Assembly: GCA_030418115.1 (NCBI GenBank)
Contig: JAUHQD010000001.1
Span: forward strand, 1 to 64,000
Reading direction: 5' to 3'
Source of the DNA: Alteromonadaceae bacterium BrNp21-10
GTDB taxonomy: Bacteria; Pseudomonadota; Gammaproteobacteria; Enterobacterales; Alteromonadaceae
DNA: 64,000 nt
In this document: positions 1 to 8,967 of the stretch, in pieces
How the letters are laid out: every line of letters starts with the position of its first letter
How positions within the stretch are numbered: the stretch's first letter is position 1
The notes under the pieces: model-generated
The model's database searches: none
Told to the model about the DNA's origin: nothing
What the model saw: the letters and a program-made list of their open reading frames with translations, nothing else
Program-made: the position numbers and the translations under genes

Positions 1-2
1 GC

Positions 3-107
3 TTTATGCTGAATTTACTTGCAGGATTGGTCGCGTATTGCTTAAAAGAAAACAAACCAAGTCTTAATTTAACTGACGTAGAGCGTAATTCTATGGTTAT
101 CGCTTAA
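3..107 (+). CDS. C-terminal end of a transposase-like protein (partial)
   Basis: Only the last 34 codons lie in the window; the gene begins upstream. The open frame ends at TAA 105-107 and contains NLLAGLVAYCLKENKPS. From memory this resembles the C-terminus of IS982-family transposases, which carry a similar NxLAGLIAY...KPS tail, so it may be the end of an insertion sequence. A stem-loop lies just downstream. With so little sequence the family call is tentative, and no terminal inverted repeat could be confirmed. Confidence 0.4.
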   Translation, partial: FMLNLLAGLVAYCLKENKPSLNLTDVERNSMVIA

Positions 108-132
108 GCAGATCTGAGGTTAATGAGCGAGT

Positions 133-163
133 CAACCTCTAGCGACTATTAGGCTAGAGGTTG
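133..163. terminator. Stem-loop between converging genes
   Basis: A perfect 11-bp inverted repeat (133-143 with 153-163, 9-nt loop) lies between the transposase-like 3' end and the converging gene that ends at 178. Neither side has a clear T-run. It may be a bidirectional terminator without a U-tract, or the end of a mobile element. Confidence 0.4.
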
Positions 164-177
164 CCACAAGCGCTTTA

Positions 178-2334
178 TTATTTTTTGGTTTTACTACTGT
201 TGCGTGCGATATCAATATCCGCTTTCACTTCATCGCGGATCAACGCCCAATGAAATAGATTATCGTCATTGGCAACAAAGAAATTGTGGTTGTAATGGGT
301 TAATTTCATGTCTTTGTAAATTGGTCGCGAAATTTTGATGACCTCATCCCAGTAAGCGAGTGCTTTTTGCAGGTGGCTTATGGCGAGCTGTTGTTGACCT
401 TTATCCCCTGATAATTGAAATTGCTTTAAAGCCATTGCGCCTTTTAATTTTTCGGCTAAATGCAGGCCTAAATTCGCCCAAATTTTAATGTCAGCCACTT
501 CGTACATAAGGGTGGCGTTACCTTGCACATTAATATCTTTCACCAATTGTAACGCTTGCTCATTATCTTGCTTAAGTTGGGCGGCCAATTTAGGTGGCGT
601 TATTTTGTCTTGGGAAAAGCTCTGACCTGAGGCAATAGCTTCGACATAATCGCCGACGGCGACATATTCACTGGCCATGGTGGGGTGATTGATCAACTGT
701 TCAACAGAAATGTACTTAGTGTAATCGCCCTGTAGCGCCAAAAATCCTTCACTATAAAGGGTGAAGTCCCAACCGGAATCATACAGTGAGGCTAATTGTA
801 ATTGGGTATTGGACGCCAGCGAGTAGGCGGTTAGTAGATTATCGCCTTTGCCGCCGAAGCGATGATTGAATTCGGCTTGGAAAACACTATCCGGCGTGGT
901 GTCGTCATACATCAGTCGGCCCCATAATTTGTAAAACAACCACTGTCGCTGAAATGCCCACTTCCAATCTACGGCATCATCTACCGCGGTAAAATAATCC
1001 AACGCCGGAATATAGGTTTCGGAGCCAATGAAGTAGCCGCCCACGTAGCTAGCTTTGCCATTGAGTGCAATATGCTGACGGATAAAATCGGGCACACCCC
1101 AGCGTAAAGCGAAAAAATCTTCGTTCCTTATCTGCCACACAATTTTATAGTTTTCCGGCAACGGCTCAAAATAGGTATCACCTAATTTACCGCCATGTAC
1201 TTTTTCGAGTTTTGGTGTTGAATGACCGTGAGACCAATTAAATTTCATTTCAACCCAAATCGGCCCATCAAAGCTATCGTCTAATTTTTCCATGGCATCA
1301 CGTGTTACTTGTTCTACGTCTTTACTGACGCCGGGGTCAGAGGACAAACCCGATGAAAACGGTACGCGGTGAATTAATTTTACCGGTCGGTCTGCCTCTC
1401 GCATTCCGGCAATTAACACGTCATCAATCCATTCTTGTCGCTGTAATGGCGTCATATTCGCCATGCCTTCACCATGGGAAACCCCGATACCGTCCAAGTC
1501 TGGATATTCTTCCAATACTTGTTTAACACTCTCGCGCAAATAACGTTTAACGATTTCTGAGGTAGCACCCGGCACATAGTAATGGGGGTAGAAATTTTGT
1601 TTGGCGACATCGTGTGCTTCGGCAAACTCTTTACTGACAAAAATATTCCAATGAACAATGTAGGTATCTAACGATCGCTCTTTAGCCATAGCAAAAATAC
1701 GCTGGTACAGGCTTTGCCATTCTGCCATTTCTTTCTCTGACCAAGGACTAGCCTCAGGAAAGTTTTTAGGTAACAGCATAAAAGTGTAGGGGTTCATGTT
1801 CCATAAACTGACTACGTTGAAACGGTTTTCTACCATCATGTCTAAAAACGCTTCCCAATAGGCCGGGTCACGCACGGTGGGAATATGTTGATCTAGCGCT
1901 GAACTTGGTCTGTAGGTTTCCCAAGGTAGATTGAATTTTATTCCGCGGAACTCAAGCTTGGGTGATTGGTTATCGGCGCTGATGTTTGCCAAAGACGTGC
2001 CGTTACGTAATTGTTCTGCCACGGCTAGCGCACCATAGATCATGCCGCGGTCATCGCCGCCAATAATATTAATTACCTTACCTTCTGGGATAATAGCAAA
2101 GGCTTCTGCTTTGAGTCGTTGAGGGTGAGTACTAAGGCTGATTAAATAGTCGTAGCCTACATGGGATTTATGTAACTGTTGGCCTTTTTCTACTAAGGTT
2201 TCACTCAGCTTACGGGCTGCATAACTAGCCTGTGATGATGAATGGTCATAGAGAATAGATACTTTTTCCGCCCAAGCGATATTTAACAAATTAGCTGCAG
2301 CAATAACGATCAAAAGGAGTAGTTTTGTTTTCAT
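178..2334 (-). CDS. Secreted glycoside hydrolase-like protein (GH20/GH67-type fold)
   Basis: 718 aa with an N-terminal signal peptide (about residues 1-22, ending AWA). Residues about 25-115 look like the small alpha/beta domain found in front of GH20 and GH67 catalytic domains (YAARKLSETL, ...GGDDRGMIYGALAVAEQL). From about residue 125 a TIM-barrel-like region begins (FRGIKFNLPW, NRFNVVSLWN, DLDGIGVSHGEGM). It is probably a periplasmic enzyme acting on an acidic or amino-sugar polysaccharide, but the substrate cannot be told and the catalytic residues were not assigned. It is a single-gene unit; another glycosidase (GH39-like) lies at the far end of the window. Function is inferred from fold resemblance only. 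Confidence 0.55.
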   Translation of the reverse strand: MKTKLLLLIVIAAANLLNIAWAEKVSILYDHSSSQASYAARKLSETLVEKGQQLHKSHVGYDYLISLSTHPQRLKAEAFAIIPEGKVINIIGGDDRGMIYGALAVAEQLRNGTSLANISADNQSPKLEFRGIKFNLPWETYRPSSALDQHIPTVRDPAYWEAFLDMMVENRFNVVSLWNMNPYTFMLLPKNFPEASPWSEKEMAEWQSLYQRIFAMAKERSLDTYIVHWNIFVSKEFAEAHDVAKQNFYPHYYVPGATSEIVKRYLRESVKQVLEEYPDLDGIGVSHGEGMANMTPLQRQEWIDDVLIAGMREADRPVKLIHRVPFSSGLSSDPGVSKDVEQVTRDAMEKLDDSFDGPIWVEMKFNWSHGHSTPKLEKVHGGKLGDTYFEPLPENYKIVWQIRNEDFFALRWGVPDFIRQHIALNGKASYVGGYFIGSETYIPALDYFTAVDDAVDWKWAFQRQWLFYKLWGRLMYDDTTPDSVFQAEFNHRFGGKGDNLLTAYSLASNTQLQLASLYDSGWDFTLYSEGFLALQGDYTKYISVEQLINHPTMASEYVAVGDYVEAIASGQSFSQDKITPPKLAAQLKQDNEQALQLVKDINVQGNATLMYEVADIKIWANLGLHLAEKLKGAMALKQFQLSGDKGQQQLAISHLQKALAYWDEVIKISRPIYKDMKLTHYNHNFFVANDDNLFHWALIRDEVKADIDIARNSSKTKK

Positions 2335-2479
2335 GTTAACTGTCTATGAATAGATTTGGTGTATTCATAGTATCGATCGTGAGATGAATGGAAATTGCCT
2401 ATATAGCCAATAGGCATTGTTTTTTCTCGCTTTATTAACTCCCATCCGTGTTTTTATTCACCTTGCGCCAGTGCGACAG

Positions 2480-2932
2480 CTAAGCCATGCGACTCTTTTT
2501 TTCAAGTATCACTGGCCCAGCCCCTTCGGTTGCGAGCTTATCTTGGTCATTGTATATGGGGCAATTTTTCATGGATAAGCAACCACAGCCTATACAGCCC
2601 GAAAGTGAATCCCGTAGGTTTTGCAAATAATTGATACGCGCATTGAGTTCGTCTTGCCACTTTGTGGCTAGCTCTTGCCAATCTTCAGTTGTAGGTGTGC
2701 GGTTATCTGGTAAATCTGCAAGGGCATTTTTAATGCTGTCTAAACTCACGCCGACTTTCTGTGCAGCTTTAATAACCGATACACGGCGGAGTGTTTCACG
2801 GTGATAGCGGCGCTGATTACCTTGATTACGCCAACTTGTAATCAAGCCTTTTTGTTCATAGAAGTGCAGGGTGGAGACTTTCACCCCGCAACGCTTTGCC
2901 ACGTAACCTACGGTTAAATCATCATCGCGCAT
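2480..2932 (-). CDS. soxR: SoxR redox-sensing transcriptional activator
   Basis: 150-aa MerR-family regulator. The N-terminal winged HTH (VGYVAKRCGVKVSTLHFYE, about residues 8-26) precedes a dimerisation helix and the [2Fe-2S] cysteine cluster CIGCGCLSMKNC (about residues 113-124), which has the CX2CXCX5C spacing specific to SoxR. SoxR is oxidised by redox-cycling compounds or nitric oxide and then activates promoters with an overlong spacer. It is divergent from the VOC gene at 3028, and a canonical SoxR box lies between them, so that gene is the likely target. No soxS-like AraC gene is seen, as in most non-enteric bacteria, where SoxR acts directly on its targets. Confidence 0.95.
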   Translation of the reverse strand: MRDDDLTVGYVAKRCGVKVSTLHFYEQKGLITSWRNQGNQRRYHRETLRRVSVIKAAQKVGVSLDSIKNALADLPDNRTPTTEDWQELATKWQDELNARINYLQNLRDSLSGCIGCGCLSMKNCPIYNDQDKLATEGAGPVILEKKSRMA

Positions 2933-2968
2933 GGGTCACCATTAAATTTAAAAAAGATTAAAAAACAC

Positions 2969-2999
2969 TTTACCTCAACTTAACTTGAGGTTCTATAGT
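2969..2999 (+). promoter_or_regulatory. SoxR-dependent promoter with 18-bp SoxR box
   Basis: CCTCAACTTAACTTGAGG (2973-2990) matches the E. coli SoxR site CCTCAAGTTAACTTGAGG at 17 of 18 positions. It sits between a -35 TTTACC (2969-2974) and a -10 TATAGT (2994-2999) separated by 19 bp. That overlong spacer is the hallmark of MerR/SoxR-activated promoters. The direction points to the VOC gene at 3028. Transcription would begin after about 3005, so the GTG at 2998 cannot be the start codon. Confidence 0.88.
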
Positions 3000-3027
3000 G
3001 ACGCCTCAAACAAAAGGAGAACAATCA

Positions 3028-3444
3028 ATGAGATTAGAACACGTCAATTTAGTCGTGAGGGACATGCAGCAAACCTTAAGCTTTTATCAAGCGGCATTTC
3101 CACACTGGCACATTAGAAGTAAAGGTACTGCAGATTGGTATGGTGTACAGCGCAACTGGCTGCATTTTGGCGATGATTACCAATACCTCACCTTTAACGA
3201 TAATGGCAGTGGCGATATTCGTGACTTAACCAGTACTAATGTGGGACTGGCGCATTTTGCCTTTGTCACCAATAACATCGATGCAGTGATTGCTCGTTTA
3301 GAGCAAGCGGGTTTTAGTATTGCCAAACAAGGAGCCGACAATCGTCATCGGAAAAACATCTACTTTGTTGACCCCAGCGGCCATGAAGTGGAATTTGTTG
3401 AATACTTAAGTGATTTGCCAGTTGAGCGTAATAACGATGATTAA
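3028..3444 (+). CDS. VOC (glyoxalase/bleomycin-resistance fold) protein, SoxR target
   Basis: 138 aa. The start is ATG 3028, preceded by AAGGAG (3014-3019); the upstream in-frame GTG at 2998 overlaps the -10 element. It opens with LEHVNLVVRDMQQTLSFYQ and ends with FVDPSGHEVEFVEYL, the paired beta-alpha-beta-beta-beta repeats of the VOC fold with its conserved His and Glu metal positions. Members include glyoxalase I, dioxygenases and drug-binding proteins, so the substrate is unknown. The SoxR promoter suggests a role in handling redox-active or electrophilic compounds. Its stop overlaps the end of the converging tmcA by 4 bp. Confidence 0.85.
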   Translation: MRLEHVNLVVRDMQQTLSFYQAAFPHWHIRSKGTADWYGVQRNWLHFGDDYQYLTFNDNGSGDIRDLTSTNVGLAHFAFVTNNIDAVIARLEQAGFSIAKQGADNRHRKNIYFVDPSGHEVEFVEYLSDLPVERNNDD

Positions 3445-5219
3445 GGTGTTTGCTTATTATTGAGCATGATCACACTGGTGGTGCCGCTGGAAGCATCGCG
3501 TTTTTCGCCATGGCGGATTATCTCAAATCCGGCTTTTTGCCAGAAACGAATGAGTTTGTCAGTGGCACCAAAGGCGGTGCCAAGGGTGACTTGTTGAGCG
3601 AGCGCAAGCTCGGTTAATTTCTGTAAAAATTGCTGCCCTAAACCCTGTTGTTGATGTTCCGGCAGTATCGCAATACGTACAATGCGCCAGTAGCGACGCT
3701 TAACCCATTGATTATGGTTAAAATACAGCCCTAAGTTCTGTGCCAACAAATGGCCTTTTACTCGGCGCTCGCCGGCGCAAATAGCATCAGCTAATTCACT
3801 CAGCGTCTCGCCACCTTCTAAATGAATAATGGCTGCACCTAATAATGACTCGTTTTGTTTGAGTACATACAAGCGACAATCCGGTGCATCCAATAAGCGC
3901 ACCATATCATCGGGGGTAGTTTGATAATGAGCATTCACCAATAAGCTAAACACTTGCGCCAATAGCTCAGGGTCATCCAAACATTGTTGTTGGCTAATAA
4001 ACTCGCATTCTAGGGTTAATTGCGGTTGGTAAGGTTGCTGGCATAAATCAAATTTAAGCAGTAATGCCTTAAACCAGAATGCCTCTAAGGGGTCGTCTGC
4101 TTGCCAACGGATGGGTTGCTGAATGTGTAATGTTTCATACTCTTTAAAGTGCTGGGCCAAATACTGCTTAAAGCGAATTTCAAAGCCACGGCCACTGCCT
4201 TCATAACCATGGATGGTACTGGCAAACACAATGTTGGAGTAATGTTCACACAGCTGTTGCAACAACGGCGCGGGAATAGCGGCGGCTTCATCCACTAGCA
4301 ATACATCGGCGCTGGGCAACTCAGCCAAAATACGATCTACAGGTTGAAACTCGATGGTCTTGTCGATTCCCTTTTCGATGCTATTTTCAATGCCCTTGTT
4401 CATCCATGTTAAGGCTTGCTTGTGTTGCTTGCTGTCATCGAGTAGCCGTTGAGCATGGCTGAATAGCTGCGCAGTACTGGAGAATAACGGCGCGGTCACC
4501 ATAATGCGCTGTGCGCCATTTTGTAATAATTGTGCAGCGGCAATGCCTAAGGCTGAAGACTTGCCACGGCCTCTATCCGCACTAATGATTAATGGCGCTG
4601 AATCGGGCCCATTTACGCTATCAATAATGGCCGCCACGGCTTGTTGCTGTTCTTTAGTTTTATAGGGTGGTGTTGCTAATGTAGCATCGGGAGTCAGTAG
4701 TTTATTTTTGCCAGTAAATTCTATGGCACTGAGTAATGCACAATGGGCATCTGCTTGAATATGGCGCACTAACCAACTAACAAAATGGCTGTGCTGGGCA
4801 AGTTCAACAAAACCATAAGAAATACGTTGGGCCTTTTGTGGGTCGGCGTAAGTGGGCCATTCTGCTAATGGAGGGCATAACAAGATCATTAAGCCGTGCT
4901 GCACTAGGGTACCGCTGAGTGCGGCTAACGCATTGGCGCGCAAGCCATCAAAGGCGTTATAGATAACGGCATCACATTCGTTGCCTAAAAATTGATGATA
5001 TTGTCCTGCACTAATGAAGCTGGTTTGGGGGGGATTTACCCCCTCACATGCATTGGTATTGCCGACCCAAATTTGCCGTTTTAGGGATAATTGTTCAACA
5101 ATGCTTTGCGCTTGGTTTTGGCAATAACTCTGCTCACCGGCAATTACCAATAGCTGCCGGTGGCACGGTGTTTGTTGGCGTTGCTTGAGCCAGTGCTGAA
5201 TATGCGGGGAATTCGTCAT
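3441..5219 (-). CDS. tmcA: tRNA(Met) cytidine acetyltransferase TmcA
   Basis: 592 aa, somewhat shorter than E. coli TmcA (about 670). It makes N4-acetylcytidine at the wobble position of elongator tRNA-Met using acetyl-CoA and ATP. Visible parts are an N-terminal domain, an RNA-helicase-like ATPase with Walker A RGRGKSSALG (about 214-223) and Walker B LLVDEAAAIP (about 303-312), and a GNAT domain with the acetyl-CoA loop QQQGLGQQFL (about 525-534). The GNAT domain also carries IHGYEGSGRGFEIRF, typical of the family. It is a single gene converging with the VOC gene. Confidence 0.92.
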   Translation of the reverse strand: MTNSPHIQHWLKQRQQTPCHRQLLVIAGEQSYCQNQAQSIVEQLSLKRQIWVGNTNACEGVNPPQTSFISAGQYHQFLGNECDAVIYNAFDGLRANALAALSGTLVQHGLMILLCPPLAEWPTYADPQKAQRISYGFVELAQHSHFVSWLVRHIQADAHCALLSAIEFTGKNKLLTPDATLATPPYKTKEQQQAVAAIIDSVNGPDSAPLIISADRGRGKSSALGIAAAQLLQNGAQRIMVTAPLFSSTAQLFSHAQRLLDDSKQHKQALTWMNKGIENSIEKGIDKTIEFQPVDRILAELPSADVLLVDEAAAIPAPLLQQLCEHYSNIVFASTIHGYEGSGRGFEIRFKQYLAQHFKEYETLHIQQPIRWQADDPLEAFWFKALLLKFDLCQQPYQPQLTLECEFISQQQCLDDPELLAQVFSLLVNAHYQTTPDDMVRLLDAPDCRLYVLKQNESLLGAAIIHLEGGETLSELADAICAGERRVKGHLLAQNLGLYFNHNQWVKRRYWRIVRIAILPEHQQQGLGQQFLQKLTELALAQQVTLGTAFGATDKLIRFWQKAGFEIIRHGEKRDASSGTTSVIMLNNKQTP

Positions 5220-5318
5220 TTGTTTGATTTTACAGATATAATAGTCAGCATCACCACTAGTTTATTGAGCTTATTTATATTTAGCTCAAAGCCAGCATAA
5301 TCAACCAAGGAATAACCA

Positions 5319-5732
5319 ATGCGCTTTTTATCTCGCCGATTAGTCATGCCCAATGATTTGAATTATGCCAATGCCCTATTTGGTGGCCGCGCTTTGGAAT
5401 GGATTGATGAAGAGGCCGCCATTTATGCTATTTGCCAGTTAGAAAGTAATTTTTTAGTGACCAAACACATTGGCGAGATTAATTTCGAATCGCCCGCTGT
5501 ACAAGGTGATGTAGTGGAGTTTGGGCTAACCACCAAAAAAGTCGGGCGCACTTCTATTACCGTAAGTTGTTTAGTGCGCAACAAAATTACTAAAAAGACC
5601 ATCTGCTTTGCGGATGATATTGTCTTTGTGCGGGTTGATCCTAATACTCGTTTACCGGTGCCTCATGGTAAAACCATGGATGAATTAGCAGCGCAGACGG
5701 AACGAGAAATGAAGCTTCTAAAAACACCATGA
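5319..5732 (+). CDS. Acyl-CoA thioesterase, hotdog fold (YciA-like)
   Basis: 137 aa. The hotdog signature is clear: MPNDLNYANALFGGRALEWID followed by KHIGEINFESPAVQGDVVEF and a C-terminal DDIVFVRVD. This pattern belongs to the cytosolic acyl-CoA hydrolase group containing YciA and BACH, which release free fatty acids or small acyl groups from CoA. The conserved Asn/Asp region near residues 11-30 is intact. A separate short promoter region precedes it and cutC follows in the same direction after a gap of about 55 bp. Confidence 0.85.
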   Translation: MRFLSRRLVMPNDLNYANALFGGRALEWIDEEAAIYAICQLESNFLVTKHIGEINFESPAVQGDVVEFGLTTKKVGRTSITVSCLVRNKITKKTICFADDIVFVRVDPNTRLPVPHGKTMDELAAQTEREMKLLKTP

Positions 5733-5787
5733 TTAGCACTGTGGTTTATATCGAGCGGTCAAACCTAAAACCAGTGGTGTATTGCTA

Positions 5788-6519
5788 ATGGCAGTCATAG
5801 AGATCTGTCTTGATTGTGATGATAGGGCTCTGCTGGTCCATAATCTGGATAAAGTCTATCAGGCAGGAGCACAGCGTATCGAATTGTGCGGCGCCATGAG
5901 CGATGATGGTTTAACCCCCGATATAGACGCCGTTAAATTGGCACGCCGAACGTTTGCGACGCGGGCCGGTGTGCTGGTAATGATACGCCCCCGAGCCGGC
6001 GATTTTTATTATGATGCCGATGAAATTGAGTTGATGGTGGCGCAAATAAAAAGTGCAGCCACAGCGGGGGCCGATGGTGTGGTGTTTGCAGTGCTAGAGC
6101 GCGACCAATCCGAACAGCCGTGTTTTAACTTAAGCGCAATGACTAGGTTGGTGGCGGTTGCCCGTAGCTTAAAATTACAAGTCAGCTGTCATCGCGGATT
6201 TGATGTTTTAGAAAACCGAGAATTGGCGCTACAACAATTGATTGCTTTAGGCATAGATAGGGTGCTGACCACCGGCAGTCTTTGGGGCGAATCGTGCAAG
6301 GCGATAGATAATATTCAAAGCCTAAGGCGTATAATTCAGTTATCCCAAAAGCAGATTGAAGTGGTGATTGCTGGTGGCATTACTCCAGCGATGGCACAAG
6401 AAATCGCCCAGCAACTCAGTGACTTACAGGGTGATATTTCGTTGCATGCTTTTTCCGGAGTGTTAACTAGCAATAAAATCAATAGTGACGCGGTGCAGGC
6501 GTTAGTTAACCTGAGTTGA
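5788..6519 (+). CDS. cutC: CutC family protein (copper homeostasis)
   Basis: 243 aa, close to E. coli CutC (248). The ATG at 5788 gives MAVIEICLDC, the family's usual opening, and is preferred over the TTG six bases upstream. Family motifs include AGAQRIELCGAMSDDGLTPD, VMIRPRAGDFYYD and GITPAMAQEIA on a TIM barrel. CutC has been linked to copper tolerance, but its biochemical role is unsettled. Confidence 0.9.
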   Translation: MAVIEICLDCDDRALLVHNLDKVYQAGAQRIELCGAMSDDGLTPDIDAVKLARRTFATRAGVLVMIRPRAGDFYYDADEIELMVAQIKSAATAGADGVVFAVLERDQSEQPCFNLSAMTRLVAVARSLKLQVSCHRGFDVLENRELALQQLIALGIDRVLTTGSLWGESCKAIDNIQSLRRIIQLSQKQIEVVIAGGITPAMAQEIAQQLSDLQGDISLHAFSGVLTSNKINSDAVQALVNLS

Positions 6520-6521
6520 AA

Positions 6522-6722
6522 TTAACCTATGTCCGCTTGTTGACGTAATTGACTTTGAATAAGTATCTGCGACTTTTCATCATCAGTGGCGGTATGCCAA
6601 CCGACAATCTCAGAAATTGACCGAAAACAGCCTATGCAGATGTCATTGTTATCCAAGCAGCAATTGCGGATACAAGGGCTGGGTACCGCTAAATTTGCGC
6701 TTTCAGTGTTGTCGGTAGTCAT
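6522..6722 (-). CDS. DUF1289 small cysteine-rich protein
   Basis: 66 aa. The core SPCIRNCCLDNNDICIGCFRSISEI has the C-x3-C ... C-x2-C pattern of DUF1289 (YdhL-like) proteins, which are probably metal-binding; function unknown. It converges with cutC, with 2 bp between the stop codons. Confidence 0.8.
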   Translation of the reverse strand: MTTDNTESANLAVPSPCIRNCCLDNNDICIGCFRSISEIVGWHTATDDEKSQILIQSQLRQQADIG

Positions 6723-6898
6723 TGGCTATGGCGTCAATGGTTAACAGGATAGGGGACTATTTTTACACAGTTTCGATAACAAGGGCAGTGCGCTAGCGCC
6801 TTACTGACTTGGGTTAATTAAATATTGCCAATCTAAGTTAATTCTCCTTTGAAAATACAAGACGTTAAGGTGTGCAGCCTCTATAATCGTTAGCCATT

Positions 6899-7990
6899 TT
6901 GTTGAATAAATTTGAGTTACCCGTGAGCCATAGATTATTGCCCGAATGGGCACCCCAAGAAGCGATTATTCTCGCGTGGCCCGATGCCCAAACCGATTGG
7001 GCACCTTGGCTGGACAATGTGCGCCAAACCTATTGCCAATTGATTACCGCAATTAATCAGGTGGGTTGTGGAGTATTGCTGTTAGTGCGCGCTGATGAAG
7101 TGGCCAATGCCCAAGCTGTGCTTCAAGCCAACGTCAGTGAAGAAGATAATTCGCAGGTGTTGTTAGTGGTGGCAGATTACAATGACACGTGGGTGCGTGA
7201 TTATGGTTTTTTAACCTGTCGCACTGAGCAAGGTATGCAGCTGATTGAGTTTCAATTCAATGGTTGGGGTAATAAGTTTAATGCCAGCAAAGATAACCAA
7301 ATTAACAGCACTGTGCTTGCGGATTTATGTCAGTTCCCGATGCAATCTTATCAGCAATTCGTTGAGGGCGGCGCTTTAGAAATTGACGGTGCGGGGCATT
7401 TGTTATCCACCGCCTTGTGTTTACAAAACCCCGAGCGTAATGGCGATTTTAGTTTGGCCGAGTATCAGCAGCTATTTACCGATGCCTTAGGCGCAAGCCG
7501 CGTGAGTATTTTTCATGAAGGTCATTTAGAAGGCGATGATACCGATGGTCATATTGATACTCTAGTGCGCTTTACACCAAACAATGGTTTGGTGATCCAA
7601 GCTTGTGAAAATCGCCCTGACGATAGCCACTATGCAGGTTTACATGCTTTAGTTGAAGAATGTCGACAGGTCTTCCCTGAGCATCAGTTATTTTTATTAC
7701 CCTTACCGAGCATTTTTAACGACGACGGCGAAAGGTTACCTGCGTCTTACGCTAATTATTTGATCAATAACCAACAAGTGTTATGTCCCATTTACCAGCA
7801 GCCAGAAGACCAACAAGCTTTGGAGATATTAGCAAAGGCCTACCCTCAGCATCATATTGTTGCAATCGATGGTTTGCCTTTAGTACAACAATTTGGCAGT
7901 GTGCACTGCATTAGTATGCAAGTGCCAGTAGGCACCTTAAAAGCAAATGTTATTCAGCAATTACAGCAAGGAGTGTCGGTGTATGCCTAA
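6899..7990 (+). CDS. aguA: Agmatine deiminase
   Basis: 363 aa. It converts agmatine to N-carbamoylputrescine plus ammonia, the first step of the two-enzyme route from arginine-derived agmatine to putrescine. Catalytic blocks of the agmatine/peptidylarginine deiminase fold are present: NDTWVRDYGF, GHLEGDDTDGHIDTL and the C-terminal Cys in GSVHCISMQVP. The start is not settled: two TTG codons (6899, 6902) and a GTG (6923) are possible, with no ATG and no strong ribosome-binding site. A TATAAT hexamer at 6882-6887 would place transcription start almost at the TTG. aguB follows with an 8-bp overlap, so the two are co-transcribed. Confidence 0.92.
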   Translation: MLNKFELPVSHRLLPEWAPQEAIILAWPDAQTDWAPWLDNVRQTYCQLITAINQVGCGVLLLVRADEVANAQAVLQANVSEEDNSQVLLVVADYNDTWVRDYGFLTCRTEQGMQLIEFQFNGWGNKFNASKDNQINSTVLADLCQFPMQSYQQFVEGGALEIDGAGHLLSTALCLQNPERNGDFSLAEYQQLFTDALGASRVSIFHEGHLEGDDTDGHIDTLVRFTPNNGLVIQACENRPDDSHYAGLHALVEECRQVFPEHQLFLLPLPSIFNDDGERLPASYANYLINNQQVLCPIYQQPEDQQALEILAKAYPQHHIVAIDGLPLVQQFGSVHCISMQVPVGTLKANVIQQLQQGVSVYA

Positions 7991-8876
7991 CCAACAACTT
8001 AAAGTAGGTTTAGTTCAACAGGCGGTGGCCAATGATGATAAAGCCGTTAACTGGCAACGCAGTGCAGACAAGGTCACAGAATTAGCCGAGCAGGGCTGTG
8101 AGTTAGTCATGTTGCAAGAGTTGCACAGCACCTTGTATTTTTGCCAGCAAGAAAACCCAGACTTTTTCGATTTAGCCGAGCCTATTCCTGGCCCAGCTAC
8201 CGAGTATTTTGCGGATTTAGCTAAGCGCTTAAACATTGTATTGATCACCTCGTTATTTGAAAAACGTGGTTCCGGTTTGTATCACAATACTGCCGTAGTG
8301 TTTGACCGCGCCGAGGGCATGGTCGGTAAATATCGCAAAATGCATATTCCCGATGATCCGGGATTTTATGAGAAGTTTTATTTTACCCCAGGGGATTTGG
8401 GCTTTGAGCCAATTCAAACCAGTGTGGGTAAATTAGGCGTATTGGTTTGTTGGGATCAATGGTACCCAGAGGCCGCCCGTTTAATGGCCATGGCCGGTGC
8501 CGATATGTTGTTTTACCCAACGGCTATTGGTTGGGATAAAACCGATACCGTTGAAGAACAGCAACGTCAGTTTAATGCATGGCAAACCATTCAGCGGGGC
8601 CATGCGGTGGCCAATTCATTACCGGTGGTGGTGGCCAACCGTACCGGATTTGAAGCATCACCTGTTGCCGGTGACCCGGGTATTCAATTTTGGGGGCAGA
8701 GTTTTATTGCAGGCCCTCAAGGAGAGATTTTAGCCCAAGCCAGTAGTGAGAAAGAAGAAATACTAGTGGTGGAATTGGATATGGCTCGTACCGAAAGCGT
8801 TAAACGCATGTGGCCCTATTTTCGAGACCGCCGTATTGAAGCCTATGGCGATTTAACTAAACGTTGGCGGGATTAA
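7983..8876 (+). CDS. aguB: N-carbamoylputrescine amidase
   Basis: 297 aa nitrilase-superfamily enzyme that hydrolyses N-carbamoylputrescine to putrescine, CO2 and ammonia, completing the aguA pathway. The Glu-Lys-Cys triad is visible: E in MLQELHST, K in KYRKMHIPDD and C in LVCWDQWYPE. The start is ATG 7983, preceded by AAGGAG at 7968-7973; the open frame extends further 5' into aguA but without a matching ribosome-binding site. A hairpin terminator follows at 8910. Confidence 0.94.
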   Translation: MPNQQLKVGLVQQAVANDDKAVNWQRSADKVTELAEQGCELVMLQELHSTLYFCQQENPDFFDLAEPIPGPATEYFADLAKRLNIVLITSLFEKRGSGLYHNTAVVFDRAEGMVGKYRKMHIPDDPGFYEKFYFTPGDLGFEPIQTSVGKLGVLVCWDQWYPEAARLMAMAGADMLFYPTAIGWDKTDTVEEQQRQFNAWQTIQRGHAVANSLPVVVANRTGFEASPVAGDPGIQFWGQSFIAGPQGEILAQASSEKEEILVVELDMARTESVKRMWPYFRDRRIEAYGDLTKRWRD

Positions 8877-8909
8877 GTTAGGTTAATCAACATCAGTCAT
8901 CTTTAGTTC

Positions 8910-8941
8910 AGGCATACTGTTTTAGTATGCCTTTGTCGTTT
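8910..8941 (+). terminator. Rho-independent-type terminator after aguB
   Basis: An 8-bp perfect stem (8910-8917 with 8925-8932) with a 7-nt loop is followed by a T-rich tail (TTGTCGTTT). It lies between aguB and tamA. Confidence 0.6.
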
Positions 8942-8967
8942 AATCCAATATTCTAAAAGGACGTGGT

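Noticed and set aside
1452-1658. Open frames inside the 178-2334 gene and similar short frames inside other large genes
   Set aside because: They overlap well-supported genes in other frames, lack ribosome-binding sites and show no family features.
2998-3027. GTG start of the VOC gene at 2998
   Set aside because: It lies in the -10 element of the SoxR promoter; ATG 3028 has AAGGAG.
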